From: Monarcha castaneiventris obscurior
Lineage: Eukaryota > Chordata > Aves > Passeriformes > Monarchidae
Direction: 5' to 3'
Assembly (NCBI GenBank): GCA_026261815.1
Contig: JAMPIT010000566.1
Coordinates: 24,329,001-24,393,000 of the forward strand
DNA length: 64,000 bases
The translations under genes and the position numbers were made by a program. Positions within the stretch are counted from its first letter, which is position 1, and the number at the start of each line of letters is the position of its first letter. The notes under the pieces are model-generated. The model was not told the DNA's origin, made no database searches, and saw nothing but the letters and a program-made list of their open reading frames with translations. Below are positions 1 through 15,300 of the stretch, one piece after another.

Positions 1-201
1 ATTAGAGGCAGGTAAAGGCAATCTTGGGCTTTCCAGATTAAGAGGACCTAAAACACTTCTTGCAGGTTACAAGCACAGGCTTTACAGTTTTTAGTTTTAG
101 GTTTTTTTGGCTATTCTAAATAGCTCTTCAAAGTTGTAATAAAAACGAATTTCTCAACAAATTAAATACTTGTTTTGTTTTTGTTTTTTTTTCTTTTCCA
201 G

Positions 202-320
202 GTTCTGTTGAAATAACGGAAGCAAATCTCGTAAGAGATGTTTTATATGTCTTCCAGGGAATAGATGGCAAAAACATCAAAATGTGCAATTCTGAAAATT
301 GCTATAAAGTGGAGGGAAAG
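202..320 (+). CDS. TUBGCP3: TUBGCP3, first visible coding exon
   Basis: The acceptor is a T-rich tract ending ttttccag; the donor is AAG|gtactg. The first two bases complete a codon split with an upstream exon outside the window, and the exon ends in phase 0. It encodes 39 residues, [19 protein letters not shown] to NCYKVEGK, at the start of the GRIP1 domain. Confidence 0.95.
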
Positions 321-3300
321 GTACTGTATGGTGACTTGTATTTCATATGTGAGCAGAGAAGTATTTAGGGGGGAAAATAGCCATGAGAAACATCTAAAAA
401 AGTTAAAATATTATTACAAGTCTTTATTCCCTCTACCAGCCCTTTTTTTTGTTTTGTGCTGGTTTTGTTTGGGTGGTTTTTGTTTTGTTTTTGGAAGTTC
501 TTTTGTTAGTACAACAGAGTAGTTTCAACAGTTTCAAATCAATTGGGTAGATTAGATGTCAGAAAGAAACTGTAGCATTTCACAAGATGTGAGTAGCCTC
601 CCAACTCTTAATCCAGTAGAAGGATTCGTAAGTTACGGCTTTGAGGACTTCTGTCAACATTTCCCCTCTCCAGTGTAAAAGAATTAATATAAAGCAGATG
701 CAGGCATTTGACTGCATTGTTATTGAATTAAATTTAACAGCTTAAGATGTGGAATGGATGCTAGCCACTTGATGTTATGGGCCTGATTACACTTAGAAGT
801 GATCAGATGCAGATTACCTAAGAAAGAAAGGACTGGTGGTAGAACTGAAGAAAGGCCTGATGTGAATTTGAATGAAGACATCAAATAGGGGACAAAAGAA
901 TAGGAGAGATGCCTGAGAAACTTTGCTTTAAGGTGGTGAGATGTTAAGCCTATTTGCAATTAAAAAAAACCCTAGAGTGAGATTGGGTCAGCTGAGCAAA
1001 GGGAAAAAAGTGGCTCTAGTTGCTGTAGCATCTTCACATTCAGAATTTAGACAGTACAGCTTCAGTGTTCAGTTTCTGCTAATTGGTTTTCATGTTCTTG
1101 TTCAGGTGGAAAGACAATGCTTTCAATTTTACTTGTATTAAAAACTTTCTATGACAATATTACATAGTCCTTAAATGGTGGGGAAATTACTTTTGGTCCA
1201 TTTCATGTGCCAAGAGCATGGTAGATGGCTCTTAATGTTGATACCTGAGTTAATTTCCTTTTTTTCCTTCCTGATAGTTGCAAAAAGTGAAATGTATAGT
1301 TGCTCACCATTACTTTACAATGACATTTACAGCTGCTTAATGGAGGGAAAAATTAAAAACTCAACTCTCGTTAAATAAATTAAATCTTACTAATTAGCAG
1401 ATTCTTAATAAACATCTACCTGTAGAGGATGCAAAGTTTGTAATTCCTCAACACCTTCACTGAGTTATATTCCATATGTAAGTTTATATATGGCAAAAGA
1501 AGGGTAGCATAATACATTTTTCTAGAGGAATATGAAGAAAACCTAGTCAGTGATTACAAAATTGGCAATGGGTTTCATTGTTTTTCTGTGCAGCTTCCAT
1601 ATCCAGTAGGCTGGTTTGAGGTCAGAAGCTGTTTTACTTGGAACTTGTAATTCAGGGAGTTAAATTATTGATAATAAGCCAGCTGAATAATCTTTGCCTG
1701 AGAATTTTGTCTTCAGTTATTTTTGTGAGGTCAGTCGTCTTCCATTCTTCCTTATTGGCACTTGAGCTTCCTTATTGGCAATTGACAATTGACTGAGCTA
1801 CTGGACCCAGTGGAGATGAGATTATCTGACTCACCAGAGCTGCAGCTGGAACTTCTTCTGACAAACAAGGAGGACCAAGATTGTACCTCCTCTAGCTGTA
1901 TTGACTGCACAGTAGGCAAAATAGTAGTCAAAGCATGTAGTTCTTCCTCAGCTGACATAGAAAATCTCATTGTTCACAGTCTGGGCTGTTGGGGTTTTTT
2001 CCAGAAAGAAACATACTTTCAAAGGTGCTATTCTTGCTGAAATGTTTCCTAATCTTAGTGTTAATATTAGGTGTGGTGGTGACATTCAGCATTGTATAAG
2101 ATAGCAGCCTCTGATTTGATCTAAGGCATACAAATGTAATAACACCAAGCCAATTTTGCTTGTTCCTCATTTAATTCCAGCAGATGTGTGTTGTGCTCAG
2201 TGTTTGCCAAGTACTCTGCACTTGCAGAATTCTAAATAGTTCTTATGTCATCTCTTTGGGTTTTAGCTGCGGGCAGGGTTTCTGTGTCCAATTATGCTTG
2301 TTTGGGCTGGAATTTACCCTACAGAAGTTGTTCAAGAAGTTAAAGCTGTACCTCTGTGGGTAAACAAGAAGGCTAGGGACTGAACTCTGGTCTTACAACC
2401 AAATGCTGCAGCCTGGTTCAAGCCCACACTGGTGTGGCTAACACACTCTGACACTAATTGTTATCTTGGAGAATGCCTGTACTGTTAACTAAAAGGTTTA
2501 ATGAATGAGGTTGATTTCTAGTTCTTTGGCAGCTTAACTTCTTAGAACACTTCTTTGCTTTGGTTTTGACTGTTCCAGCTGGCTGTCAATGGTAAAATTG
2601 TCTATAGGGGTGGGATAGGCCCAGTTGCTGCGGGTAAAAGTTAGTGTCTGTCTCTTGGTCTGTTTTATCAGTCAGATGGTTTGGGGTTTTTTATTCAATG
2701 AAATTTTGAATACTTGATGATAGTGTTCTTGAGTAATATGGTGAAATGTGGTAGAAGAATATCTCAAGTAGGAGCAGCGTCTTATCTGTTGGTAATTTAG
2801 AGGAAGAAATGTGCATTTCATTTGGATGAAAATAGTCTCACCACCCTACTTAGCTACCACTAAGTTAGGCTTGCAAGGTGAGTGAGATACTAGAAGAAAA
2901 CCAGAAAGACTAGAAGAGCTCAGAAGGACATATGATTAAATAACTTACAGAAGCTGGACTTAAACGTGGAAGTTGGGTTCTGCAAGTTTGTGTTCCTGGT
3001 GCCTCGTCAGGCATTGGGTCACTTATTTTCTATTAAAGGTTTCTTTCACATGTAACAATAAATAATTATTTTGTCAAAGCTTTTTCATTAGTTTCAGTCA
3101 TTAACACCTCTGCTAGAACTCCCATATTTTCAGTCTTGCTGGTTGTCAGGATAAGATAAAGTCTGATTCTACAACATGAAACTGCAGATTTTTTCCTTTC
3201 TTCTGAAGGCCATTTTGTTGCTGCCATAATTGCCTGTTGTAAAAAGAATGTATGAATACTATTGCATTAAGATTTCCAAAAGAGAATGTCTCAAAATTGC

Positions 3301-6300
3301 CAGTAGTTTGTTGCTGCTGCCTTTTCAACACATGTGTACAAATTCAATGCTAATTACATGGTTGTCTGCTTTTTTTGCATTGTCTGTGCTGTAGAATGTA
3401 AAATGACTGTTTCTTGATCTGGCTTTTTTTATGAGACAGAGGGACCTTTGTGAAGAAACCAGTATTGGCATGGCAGATTTGACTTAATTGCAAACTGTTG
3501 TTTCTGTTCACTTTATAGGTGAGCTTGTCCAAATCTCTCCGAGATACTACAAGTAGACTTGCAGAGTTGGGGTGGCTACATAATAAAATAAGAAAATACA
3601 CAGACCAGAGGAGTTTGGATCGTGCATTTGGACTTGTGGGACAGGTGAGAGCCAGCTAAACAAAACATTCTAACTACAATATTTGGTCTTGTTTTGCTAA
3701 GAAACTGAGTAAATGCAGTGCTAGAGTGATGCATAAGCTTTGGAGCTTGGATCATTCATCATCTGATTTACTCCTTTTGTGGATGCTGTATTTGATATGG
3801 ATCATAGTCAGAAGGCAAGGAAAAGGCATTTGCTCTTGCTGGTCTTAAGGATTTGCCCCTGTAATTTGTAGCTGGAAACGCTCATAAATTCCTTTTCTTA
3901 ATATTTTTTTTTTTAAATAATATTTTAAAATTATTCATGCATGTTCATAAACAAAAACATTTCTTAAATGGGATGGTGTCATCCCTGAGGTAATTAATCA
4001 CCAATTCAGTTGTTAGTGACGTGTGCAGGAGACATTCTTGTTAGCTATTGTTGATGTTCATGTGTTAGTACTGCACTAGCTTACATAAAATGCAAATAGT
4101 CCATTATCTTCTGCCCTTTCTTTTGAATACAGCATCAAAAGAATATTAATTTTTGTTTTTATAGGTTTCATCATCATGATTTATAGTCTACCGTAACTTC
4201 ACTGCTGCTGTAATACCCAAAACCACATTTACTGCTAAGACATTCCCGTTTCCTCTCACTTGCTCCCTCTGTAAAACTGGATATTATCCCTTCTGAGTCG
4301 ACAGAAATGTTATCCTTGCCTCTAGCCATAACATCCTACCTAATCTGCCAAGAAATTGAAGTGCTTCTCCCTTCAATCTAATTTTTCTTAAGAGGTCAGT
4401 AGAGACACTGTAGTGCTTCCTACTTTTCTAATGTTTTATTCTGTTCCATTCTGTCTCTTATTCTAAGTAACCTTTCTAGTTACATATAAATAATTATTTT
4501 TCTACTGATCCAATGCTGATTTCCATGTTTTATATGGTAGTGCTACTGTGTATGCATTTTCTTTGGACTCTCCCCCTTATATCTGGGTGAAATTTTGTTC
4601 TTTATCTAGCAGCTTCCTGCTTGTGCTTATTTTTACTGTCTCTGGCTTTAATCTTCCAGTTTACAATAAGGGGAGAACTTTAATTTTTCAGTGAATTTAA
4701 ATGTGCAGTATCTTGGCTTCTGTATGCAGGTTTCAGATCCTGTGCAGAAGGCTGTGCAGTTAAGTTACCTGAGTCTGCATAGCTCTAATGCTGCTAATCT
4801 TGCTTGAGGCAAGCACTTGTGTATATTTCTAGGATGTAAGCTTACAAATAAAAACTTATATTCCACTCGTGCTGTCAGTATCTGGGCATAGAGAGTATGC
4901 CTTCATGCCCTTCATAGCTAGGAATTTCAGGTGCTGCACTCTGTGCATTAAGGAATTTAGCACACGAATGTATGTTGTGTTTCTAAAGCATCTTTTGCCT
5001 AATGTTCTAAAGGAATGCTTGTGTAAACCCCTGCTTAAACCAGGTGTAGAATAAGATGTCTGTCACCTCTTCTATTATCATTCTGGTGACTGTTTTTACC
5101 ACAAAAAATGTCAGGTATTGACATTAGAAGTAGAGATATAACAGTATATTACGCTTTATATTTTTCTGGCTTCACTGATTAATATCCAAGTTCTTCTTTG
5201 TCCTCAGAAAGTAAAAAGAATAATCGGCAGTTAATTATAATTTGCCTTGTACTTTGGCATTTTGCCCATTTAGATCCAGTTGTGCTAATGGGCATTTTAA
5301 TTTTTTTCTCTTGAACAAGCATTCTGTTTCCTTCCTCAATTCTCTTCTGCTGCAGACCAAATCAGAATTCCAGGATAATGTCCAGTTTTTCTGTAACAGT
5401 TTGGGAAGCAAAAGTCTGTGGTTTGTGATGCAGGAATTGGTACTGGATGTAAATTTTAATTTGTAAAGCTTCTCTGAAAAATTGGTGACCAGTTGGATCC
5501 TAAGTCCTTTTGGCTACTAAATCATTAAAGTCAGTGATTGCTCTTCTTTTTGAGCAGAACAGTGCCTTTTGATTGTTTTCTTGGAGGCTCTGCTCTGCCC
5601 TCTATCTTGGCAAGTGCCACTTTAATAGGTTCAAAAATTTACTGAAGAAGCAAGTGAGAAGAAATGAAAAGTGGAGTTACACATAAAGGGATTTCTTTTT
5701 GCCCTTCAGTATCCTCTGGAATAAAATGAATGTCAAATTTCTTTGTAATTTATAACGTCGAGTTGAAGAAAGGAACCTCCTTTCCTTAAAAAGGATACAA
5801 TGGCAAGATTAATGACTTTTTTTTCCTAGGCTTCTTAGCTGCTTAGCACGAAAGAAGATTTATTTTCTCCTTGTGCTTCTAGAAATGATTTCTGCCTTTT
5901 ATATATTCTAATGAATGAATATTTTACTTGAAGTTCTTGGGTTCTTTCTGTGAAGTTTTCCATTTTTTTTCCAAATACTTTTGACTGTAATTCTAAAAGG
6001 TCTTGAAGGGAAAGTGCTGGGAAATTTCCCATTAAAAAAAAAATCCATTAAAATAGATACCAAATTCATCAGCTGAGAATTGATTAGAAAGTTCTGAAGA
6101 ATTTGTGTGTGTGCATGGGAGTATTCTTCCAAGTAACCAAACAAATGAAAAACTTTAAGCACTTTGGGGAGGGTTTAAAGTCTTTTAAACTTAGTCCCAA
6201 ATCAATGAGCTGTGTTTTTAGTTCTGTTCTGAAAAATGTGTTGCAGGCAATTTTTTAGTCTGTGTGTTAGGTTAAGATCATTACAAAAGCAAAGCAAGGC

Positions 6301-9300
6301 TCTCTCTCCCCCCCAGAACTATGGAAAATATTTATCACTTAACAAATATTATTTCTGGAATTGTTTTTAAAATTTATCTTGATTTTTAAGCAACCTAAAA
6401 TAGCTGTGCCTAGAATTGTTTTACAAAGAAGAGTTTTTGCTTTAGTTTGGGCCTGAATTAACTTCTGCACATTTTACAAATTTCTTAAGACATACTTTGT
6501 ATTGTTCATCTCTTCCATGTCAAGTGAAGAATCATATGTAACTCTGAATTGAGAAAAGGTCAAAAATTTAGAGTACTTGATCTGGCAGCACTTACCAGGA
6601 CTATTTTTTTTTGAGCATTGTGTTTTCTTGTTCATGTCATATACTGTAAATATAATAATAATTGCCTAACTTCTGTGTTCTGTTGTTAGAGGCCTTCCTG
6701 AAATGTAAACTTTATTACTTCACTGCATACTGTATCTTACATGATTATTTTAAAAAAATCTTCAACTGGGTCATGTTATAATTTGTACATCCCTGTGCTA
6801 ATTATTAGTGCCATTACTGAGATGATATATCTACTTGAAGAGTTACACTTGTCACAGTTTATTCTGTTGATGTAGTTAAGAAACAAGGTCACTTGATAAT
6901 GTATATATATTCTTGGAAAAGGTATATGCAGCTCTTAGGGAAGCACTTAAACTTTGGCCATTTCTCTAAGAATTGGCTTTTATGCTGAAACTTGTAGAAT
7001 GATTCCCTTCAGGAATTTCTGAGTATGTTGGAAGTGTGGTGATAGAATCAAATCAGAAAGATTTCTCCTCATTGCTTTTCTTTTTTTTTTTTCTTTTTTT
7101 TCCTTCTCATACAGAGTTTTTGTGCAGCCTTACATCAGGAACTTAAAGAATACTACCGACTTCTGTCTGTTTTACATTCTCAGGTAAGTTAAGTGGTACG
7201 TATTCAACTTTACTGTTTTGTTCTACATGATCTAAGTATCTCCTAAAGAGGTATACCTACCTCTTCTGTTAGAATGTGAAGGATGTACAGCATTTTCTGT
7301 TGACAATGAACACAATTCTCTGTAACTTGTGTATTTCTTGCTCTTTGAATGTATGTGCCCTTGAATATTTTTCTCTTAAGAATTCACTGGTATTTGGTAT
7401 GTTACATAAGCAAGGAATACAATGTGTATTTCTAAGTCTCTGTCCCTGTTCTGCATCCTTTTTGTCAGTTTCATCTTGCATAGTATCTTTATCATTCAAA
7501 TCCCTAACAATGTGACGCATCCTTGAGGGGAGAAAAAAACAATCTGTATTTCAAGCAGTGCATGATTCAGCAGCTAGTAACAATGGTTGCAACTTTTTTT
7601 TCTGTGTGGGGCAGTTTGTACATCTTTTTTGTCCCTTTGTTTTCTGAACGTAAAAACATCTGTTCTGCAGATATTTCAGTTTTACTATTTTTCTGTAACA
7701 TTTAGACCAACTCAGTGCTGATAATCTTGCAGTTTGTCCACAAATGTTTGTAGGTATGTACATCTAGGTACTGTCTCTAAAATGAAAATAAAATAAATGT
7801 TTTTCTTCTGCTTGCCTTTTTAAGGCATTTTAAAGGGGTTCATTACTTGTAATGGTGAAAAATTTATTCTGGGAATTGATTTAAAGCTAAATTAGACTGC
7901 CTTTTAAAATTCTAACTTCAGTAAGATATTTATAGTTTGTCATAGGCTTTTGTAAATGTTTTCAAAGCATTTGTTCCTTTTAACTCACTTGCAGTTCTTG
8001 AATATTCTTGACTTTTTGAATGCCTGTTATATATACTTTTTGATTGTATTTCCTGGCTACTATCCAGTTATTCCTTTTGTAATCACTTCTCGCTCTGTCC
8101 AAAATATGTTTTTTCTCTTGGTTTGCTTGAAACTTTAATTTATTCTAACTTCTGAAACTTCCTGACCATGAATATATTTGACTACTTTGAAATGCAGTTT
8201 TGTCTACCTTTCCTGCTCCACCAAACCTTTCAAAAGAAGGGATGAGTACAGTGGGAGGGAAAGCCTGTAAGGAGAAAATGAAAAGAAAGTTTTGGGGTTA
8301 CTTACTTTCAAACTGCATTTGCCTTTGTGGTGGGTTGACCCTGGGCAGCAGTCAAGCACCCACCCAGCCTCTTGCTCCCCCTGTCTCATGAGGAATGGGG
8401 AGAAAATAGAAGGAAGACAAAAAGCCAAGTCAATCAAGTTAGTGATGGTTTAGAAGGGAAAGCTAAAGCTGTGCGTGCAGGCAAAGCAAAGTAGGGAGCT
8501 CATTCACTGCTTTCCATCAGCAGGCAGATGTCCAGCCACTTCTGGCAAGCAGGGTCTCAGGACACTTAACACTTGCTTGGGAAGAAAAACTCCATCATCA
8601 CAAATGTTCCTACTTGCTTCTCCTTTCCCTGAGCTTTTTTTTCCTAAGAAAGCTCTTTGTCCTCCATAAGCTTGGGAATGATTTTCCAGGATTAGTTGCT
8701 ATCCCAAGGAATGAAGTGAGTCTCACTGGTGTGTAGTTGTATGGCTCCTCCTTCTTGAAGAGAAGAGTGGCATTTGCTTTCTCAGGGTTGTCAGAAACTG
8801 CTTTTAATTGTGGTGTTGCAGGAATAATGGAGAGTGGCCTTGCAGTGACTTTGGCCAGCTCCCTCCCCCAGTGCTTGTTGGTGCATCCCATTAGGTCCCA
8901 CAGACCTAAGTATATCCCGTTTGTTCGGTGACCCTAGCCTGCTCCTTTTCTACTCAGTCTTATGTGTTCCAGACTCCTTATCTCAATATCTGGTATCCCT
9001 AACAGCAAATTTTACTAAAATACCAAGGCAAAAAGGGCATTAAGTACCTCAGGATTTTCCGTTTTTCCTGTAACCCCTTTCCTAGCATCATTCAGTAGTT
9101 AGACACATTTTTCCCCAGTCTTGCTGCTGTTCTTGTTGTTGCTCTTCATGTTCCTTGCCAGATTCATCTTCAGTGTTAGAGTTTGTGAGTGCATTGAGCT
9201 TGTTGATTAATTGCATTTTCATAGGGGACAGTCAATACAGTGTCTGTAATGCTTTGCTGCAGCAGCAGACTGGAGTTTCTGGAGAATCTAGGTCCCTCAG

Positions 9301-12300
9301 CACCTAATGGAAGGGGCTCCCAGAGTCATGTCATGTTTGGATTTTCAGCTCCTGGCAACATTCCTTCCCAAAGGCGTGAAATGAAGGAGATCAGCAGTGG
9401 AGGAGAAATTCTGTTGTGACTTGCAGAGTGGAAAGGATTGAAGGTCACAGTGCAGAATGACAAAAAAACCTGTGCCTTTCAGCTTTCTGAAAACATGTAG
9501 AAAATTGACTTGAAATTAAGTGTATGCAGCATTCTTAAATTCAGGAGATCGTTCAGGCTGCCAGCTTAGGAGTTGTTAACTGCAGTTCTGGAGAGCAGTA
9601 CAGGCATAGAACAAGAATCTTGTTAATGGGTTCTATACTCTCTTTGTAACTTTTTGTTATGTCTTCAGAGCTTCCCCTGAGCATGTTTCTGCCCTTGAAA
9701 CAGTAATCCTGAGCATAGTGTGTACTATTCCATAAGTGTCTCTGATCTTTTTCTTGCAGGTTGTTTTCACTTTGTCAGCCCATTTAAAAATGCAGTTCCA
9801 TGATGAAGATGTACCATGTCTTCCCTAAAGCCAAAGGGTGGCTTTTCTCATGTGTCTCTTATCATTGCTGATTTCCAAAAACACCAAAGAAAAATCCCAA
9901 ACATGGACCCAGGAGCATTCGGAAGCAAATGAATTTAACTGGCTTTAAGGCTGAACTTAATGTGGATGACACTAGTCTTAAATTTAACTAGTATGTTGCA
10001 CTTGGCTAAAAAAATGTGCTAGATGGGAAAGCAGAGTGGGTTGGTTACCAGAAACCAGCTGTTACCAGAAACAGCATCTTTTGTAAGAGCTTGTGTGCTT
10101 TTACTGCTCTAGGAACTTGCTTCTGTATTCTTAAGTTGTGTTCTTGTCCTGGTTATTCCATCTGTACTTTTGTAAGAGATTTGCATTTGCGCCTTGGATG
10201 CAAATATTTGGTTTTTATTTTCCATGGTGTTGGAAGATTCATGGTGGTCACATTATGATAGAGTTTTCTTATTATAGCTTTTAAAGTTTGGTGTTTTTCT
10301 TTGAATGTAGCAATTCCTTAATATTGCTGTAAGGCAAACTTGAGTTCTGATGGCATCTGGAGAAAGACATTGAATGGGATTTGTCCCATGTTGAGCTAAA
10401 ATAAGCTGCATGTGCAGTAATAAAAAATTTACCTCCTACAGCCTGCCTTTACTTAATGTTTTTCTTTACTCTTTTTTGAGTATCTCTTGCTGTCTTTCAG
10501 AATCTCTTCTCTCTTTTCCTTTGCTCTTCTCTCTTTTCGTGACTATTGCCTTGCTGTGCTTAACTTTCTTGGTCTTTGTGCTGTGTCTACCATATTGCAT
10601 TTCTTCTTGTCTCTGTTCTTTCACCTGTGCTCAATTCTCTGTTTCCACTAAAAATTGACTCTCAGGTTTTGGCCCAGCGATTTAATGAGAGAATACATAG
10701 CACAGGGTATTTCAAGTGTATTAGTGAAAGTCTGACTTTAGAACAAACTCCGAAACTGAGTTCTGCTTCAGTCCTGCTTCGGTTTTGTTCTTTGACATGT
10801 CTTTCTGTTTCTAACTTGATTAGTTGCAACTGGAAGATGATCAGGGTGTGAATTTGGGACTTGAGAGCAGTTTAACACTTCGCCGTCTTCTAGTCTGGAC
10901 GTACGATCCCAAAATAAGGTTAAAGACCCTTGCAGCACTTGTTGATCACTGTCAAGGTTTGTTTAACATTAATTTAATATTTCTGGGGAAGTTATATATC
11001 TTTGAGTAGTTGTGCATGCTAGAGATTGATATCAATAATATTAGTGCTTGTTTTGACTTTTTTTTCGAAAAGTTTAAGTAAGTAATTCAGAGGATTCTCC
11101 CTCTTAGTTTAAACAAAGCATGACAAATTATAGTGCTGTGTTCAGACTTCTTACTTTTTACAAACTAGAATGTGCTCAAAAATTCCATTTTAAGTATGCA
11201 CTTTTCATGCTATTTTTAGTTACTCAATCATCTTTCAGAGAATGGTACACTGAAAAAACCCTAGTAATATATTATGAAGTGGCTGGCTTAGTTTCTTCAC
11301 TATGTGTGAATATTATGCAATTTCTCTATATATGATGGCATAGAGGAGTCATTTGCAATTTGTCTGTGGATTCATGTGAAACAACAAAACTTTGCAAGTC
11401 TGCACATATCATATGATTTTGTTGGCAATCCACAAGAAGATGCTGGGCAGAGTCATGTTGGAGTTTACCAGAACTTTGGCTAGTAAGTGACTAAACTGAC
11501 CAGTAATTGATGCTTTTCCCTGAGGGTGTTTCAGATTTATGAGATTGTAGCCCTTTACAAAGAACATCTTAGCCAAAAAAAGCCTGCAATACTTGTTTTA
11601 CCTTGATTATTGGAATTGGTAGCGAATTCTTTTAAAAATGGGGTTTTCTTTTAAGATATTCGTGAAAATTTTGGGTTCTGTGGCCTCTACTGCAAGGAAG
11701 CTGTAAGCTGTGGAGCGTAGCAGCAAAATCAAATATTCAATCTATTTTTTAATTTTTTTTTTGACAGCCTCTTACTTTTCAGTTGCTAGGAGACAGGAGA
11801 TATTACCTAATGGAGCTATGGGGGCAGCTATAACCAAGAAACAGGAAAGCTGTGTTTGTGTGCATGTATGCACACAGAATATCTGAGTGTCAAGAGCAGG
11901 AGAGAAAGAAGACATTCTAAGGCTCCTGTAATGCTTCTCTGGAAGCATAACATCAGCCTCTGTGTGTGATCTGATGCCTTGAAATTTGCGTTCCTCTAAG
12001 CTACCATAAGTAGACAGAGAACTCTGTTTTTAATGCTTTGGTGAGATTAATAATTCATGCCTTAAAACCTAGGAATTCCCTGTTAGCGGTAAAAAAAAAA
12101 ATCTACTTTTGCTACATTTCAGAATGCTGTTTAGCAAGCTCAGTGTGTCACAAGGGTAGCTAAAAATCAATGGCTACTAAATTGAAATGGGGTACATATG
12201 GTTTTCCTTCAAATGTTCCTGTTCCTCTCCCCTATGATCTTACAGGGAGAAAAGGTGGTGAACTTGCCTCAGCAGTTCATGCCTACACCAAAACAGGAGA

Positions 12301-15300
12301 TCCCTACATGAGATCTCTGGTTCAGCACATTCTTGGCCTGGTATCCCATCCTGTACTGAACTTCCTTTATCGCTGGATTTACGATGGAGAGCTGGAGGAC
12401 ACTTACCATGAGGTAATGTATGTTCTACAGTAAATACTTCATCTCTTTACCTTGGGGTATAATAATCTGTGGGAATTTAGAGGAGAGTTAGGAAAGTAGA
12501 GTGTGATGAAAATGTATAACGTGAGTGAGCAGTACATACAATAACAACCTGAAATATCACTCTTCATGAATTCCTCATGAATTTGATATCTGCAGGTTGC
12601 AGTGTTCAGTATGTTGTCTTCAACAAATCATATCATGAATCTGGTTAGTAGAGTCAGAAGGATGCACTGACAGTAGCTTTTTGTTTCTGAAGGCAAAACA
12701 ATTTCTCTCTATCTTTTCTTGCTTACTGTAACAACAGTAATGTATGCAGAGTTCATTGTAACAGTATGTAAGCCTTGTATTTGGAATGAGGCTCATCTTT
12801 CTCTGACTGCATGCTATTATCCTTGATAAATAAGTTCAGTCCGTCAGACTAGGTAGAAGAGCTTTGTGGTTCCAGAATAGAAACTCTGCAAAGTTATTTG
12901 TTGTGACTTCTGTAACATCCAGTTCCAGTAATTGTCCTTTTTCTTCTTGGAAATATTTTTATGCATTTTAAAATTCTCTCAATACTTTCCTGTCTCCAAT
13001 CAGTACAGTCTTTTTAAAGTGTTTAGATTTTTAATTTTTTTTTCCAAGAAGGCAAAGAATCATTTTTTAAAATTATTTGAGCACTTTTGAGACAAATCTG
13101 AGTAACTTTACTTGAGAGTGAAATATACTGTCTGTTTCCTTGGAATATCCTTCTTTTGGTAAAACTTTAAATGAGTGACAGTCACCACTTACAGAATGCT
13201 GATCTTTAAGGTCAGCATTGTGTAAAATGTCTCTGAATGTTTTTTTAGAAGTGTAAAATAGATTCTTTTTTTTCCCAGCTACTCCCCTGAGGTTTTATCT
13301 TTGTTAGCTCTAACCTCTACATGTGCACTGTAAGAGTGTTCTTAATATTGAAAATTACGGTTGGAAGTGTTGTAATGAAAGCTACAATTTTCCTAAGATA
13401 GGCACAGTTTTGAACAAACACAATTGGCCATTCTTGGGGAAAATGGTGTTTGGAGGCAGTGAAAAAAGTTTGTGTCCAGAGAATGGGTGTATTGGTAGAC
13501 AGGATGAGGACAGAATCCATCCAAAATTCACTTCAACAAAACTAATAAAGTAGTTTTAGTTTTTTTACAAATGAGAGGATTCTCTTGTGTGGAGTTGAGA
13601 GACTATAGCATTTGATCACCATATCAACTGCAAAATTTTTTTGGGATTGTGTTTCTTTTGGGTTTTTTTTTTCCGCTCCATCTGTTAAAATAGTAGGAAC
13701 AATAGGTGAAATTATAGGTTAGAGTATACATTAATCTTTTGCTTTTAATATTTATTTCAATCTTCAGTTTTTTGTGGCTTCGGATCCTACAGTTAAAACT
13801 GATCGGTTGTGGCATGACAAATATACTTTGAGGAAATCAATGATCCCTTCCTTTATTACAATGGAGCAATCAAAAAAGGTATGAATCTAAAAGTTCATCT
13901 TCTGATGATTTGTTTGCCCTATGCTGCTGCTTAGATTTCTATTGAGAAAATAGAAGCCAAATTTAACGAAGAATAATCCTCTCAGGAATTTTAGAATTGT
14001 TTGCTGAGGAAGACTGTAGGACTATTTTTCCTTTCCATTCTTGAACTGTAAAACTTGGGGAAAAGAACTTTGTGTTTAAAACCTTTTCATGTTAGCATTG
14101 CTGTTCTGGGTTGCTGTGGTTGGGATTGTGAAACTAAAAGCGCAGAAAGATGATGAAATATCTTGTTGTCCTGGTGGTTGTGGGTGGCTTCTTTGTTTGG
14201 TGTTTTACTTTTTTTTCTTATATGCAAATCTCTTTTTAAAAAATTCTGGTTTTTTCAGGTTCTTCTAATAGGAAAATCCATAAACTTCTTGCATCAAGTT
14301 TGTCATGATCAAACTCCATCCACAAAGATGATTGCTGTTGCAAAATCTGCAGAGTCTTCAAAAGATGGTACAGTATTAACATTATTCAGTGTCTCCCCTT
14401 TGAACTGACCTCCTGTACAATATGTGTTTTAGACTGTAAACTGACTTTAGGGATGGTGGGGTAGAAAGGTGTACTAAAGTCCCATCTGCCCTAAAAATAT
14501 AGATAATATAATGGACACTTCTTTTTTACAGAAGATGTATGTTGATGCACGTGTATAATTTGCTTTGTTTGTTTGTTTGTTTGCTGGATGTTTGTTAATG
14601 TACTGAATTTCTGAATGAAACCATTCAAAAAACAGTTTGCCTTCAGCTGCCTCAGCTGGGGTGGGAGCAGGGATATTCTTGAGTGCTGCAACAAGAATTT
14701 AGTATGTTTGCCTTCTCATCAAATATACTCCATCATACAATTCCATAATAATACTGAGTTAATTTTGTGGTTGAAAAATAAAAGTGCTCAATTGGTTGTA
14801 AATAAGAGAATGAGCAATAAAAACAAGACAGAAGCCTTTTTAGCCTTTCTGTTAATGCACTATATCAATATGTCAAAAAAAATTAAGTATGTGGAAGGTT
14901 AGTAAAATTCTTTTTGAAGATTACTTAAAATTGGGGTTGCCGGCTGTTGAACATGGAACCAAAACTTAACTGTCAGAATTCCTTCGGGTTATTTTATTTT
15001 ATTTAGAACAGATCTTGGTTTTAATGGATGAGAACTTATATACCATTTGTAGTTATTTTTTGGTGGCATGTGTTGCAATGAAATTAACATTGTTGTGACC
15101 AAAGACAACAAATAGTAAACATCTAAACCAAGGAGGCTTTATGTATAAATACTAAGCCAAAAATATGTAGGATACTGCTGCATCTCATAGACAGGACCAG
15201 TTGCTGCCTTCTGGTGAAAGTGGTGTTTTGCTACTGTAACTGCTTTTGATAACTTGTTTAATATACCAAAGATAGTCTAACTGTTAAGATACAGCTGACT

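Noticed and set aside
12170..12433. 87-codon frame with its own ATG that contains a TUBGCP3 exon
   Set aside because: The ATG and first 25 codons are intronic, and the acceptor at 12245 explains the conserved part.
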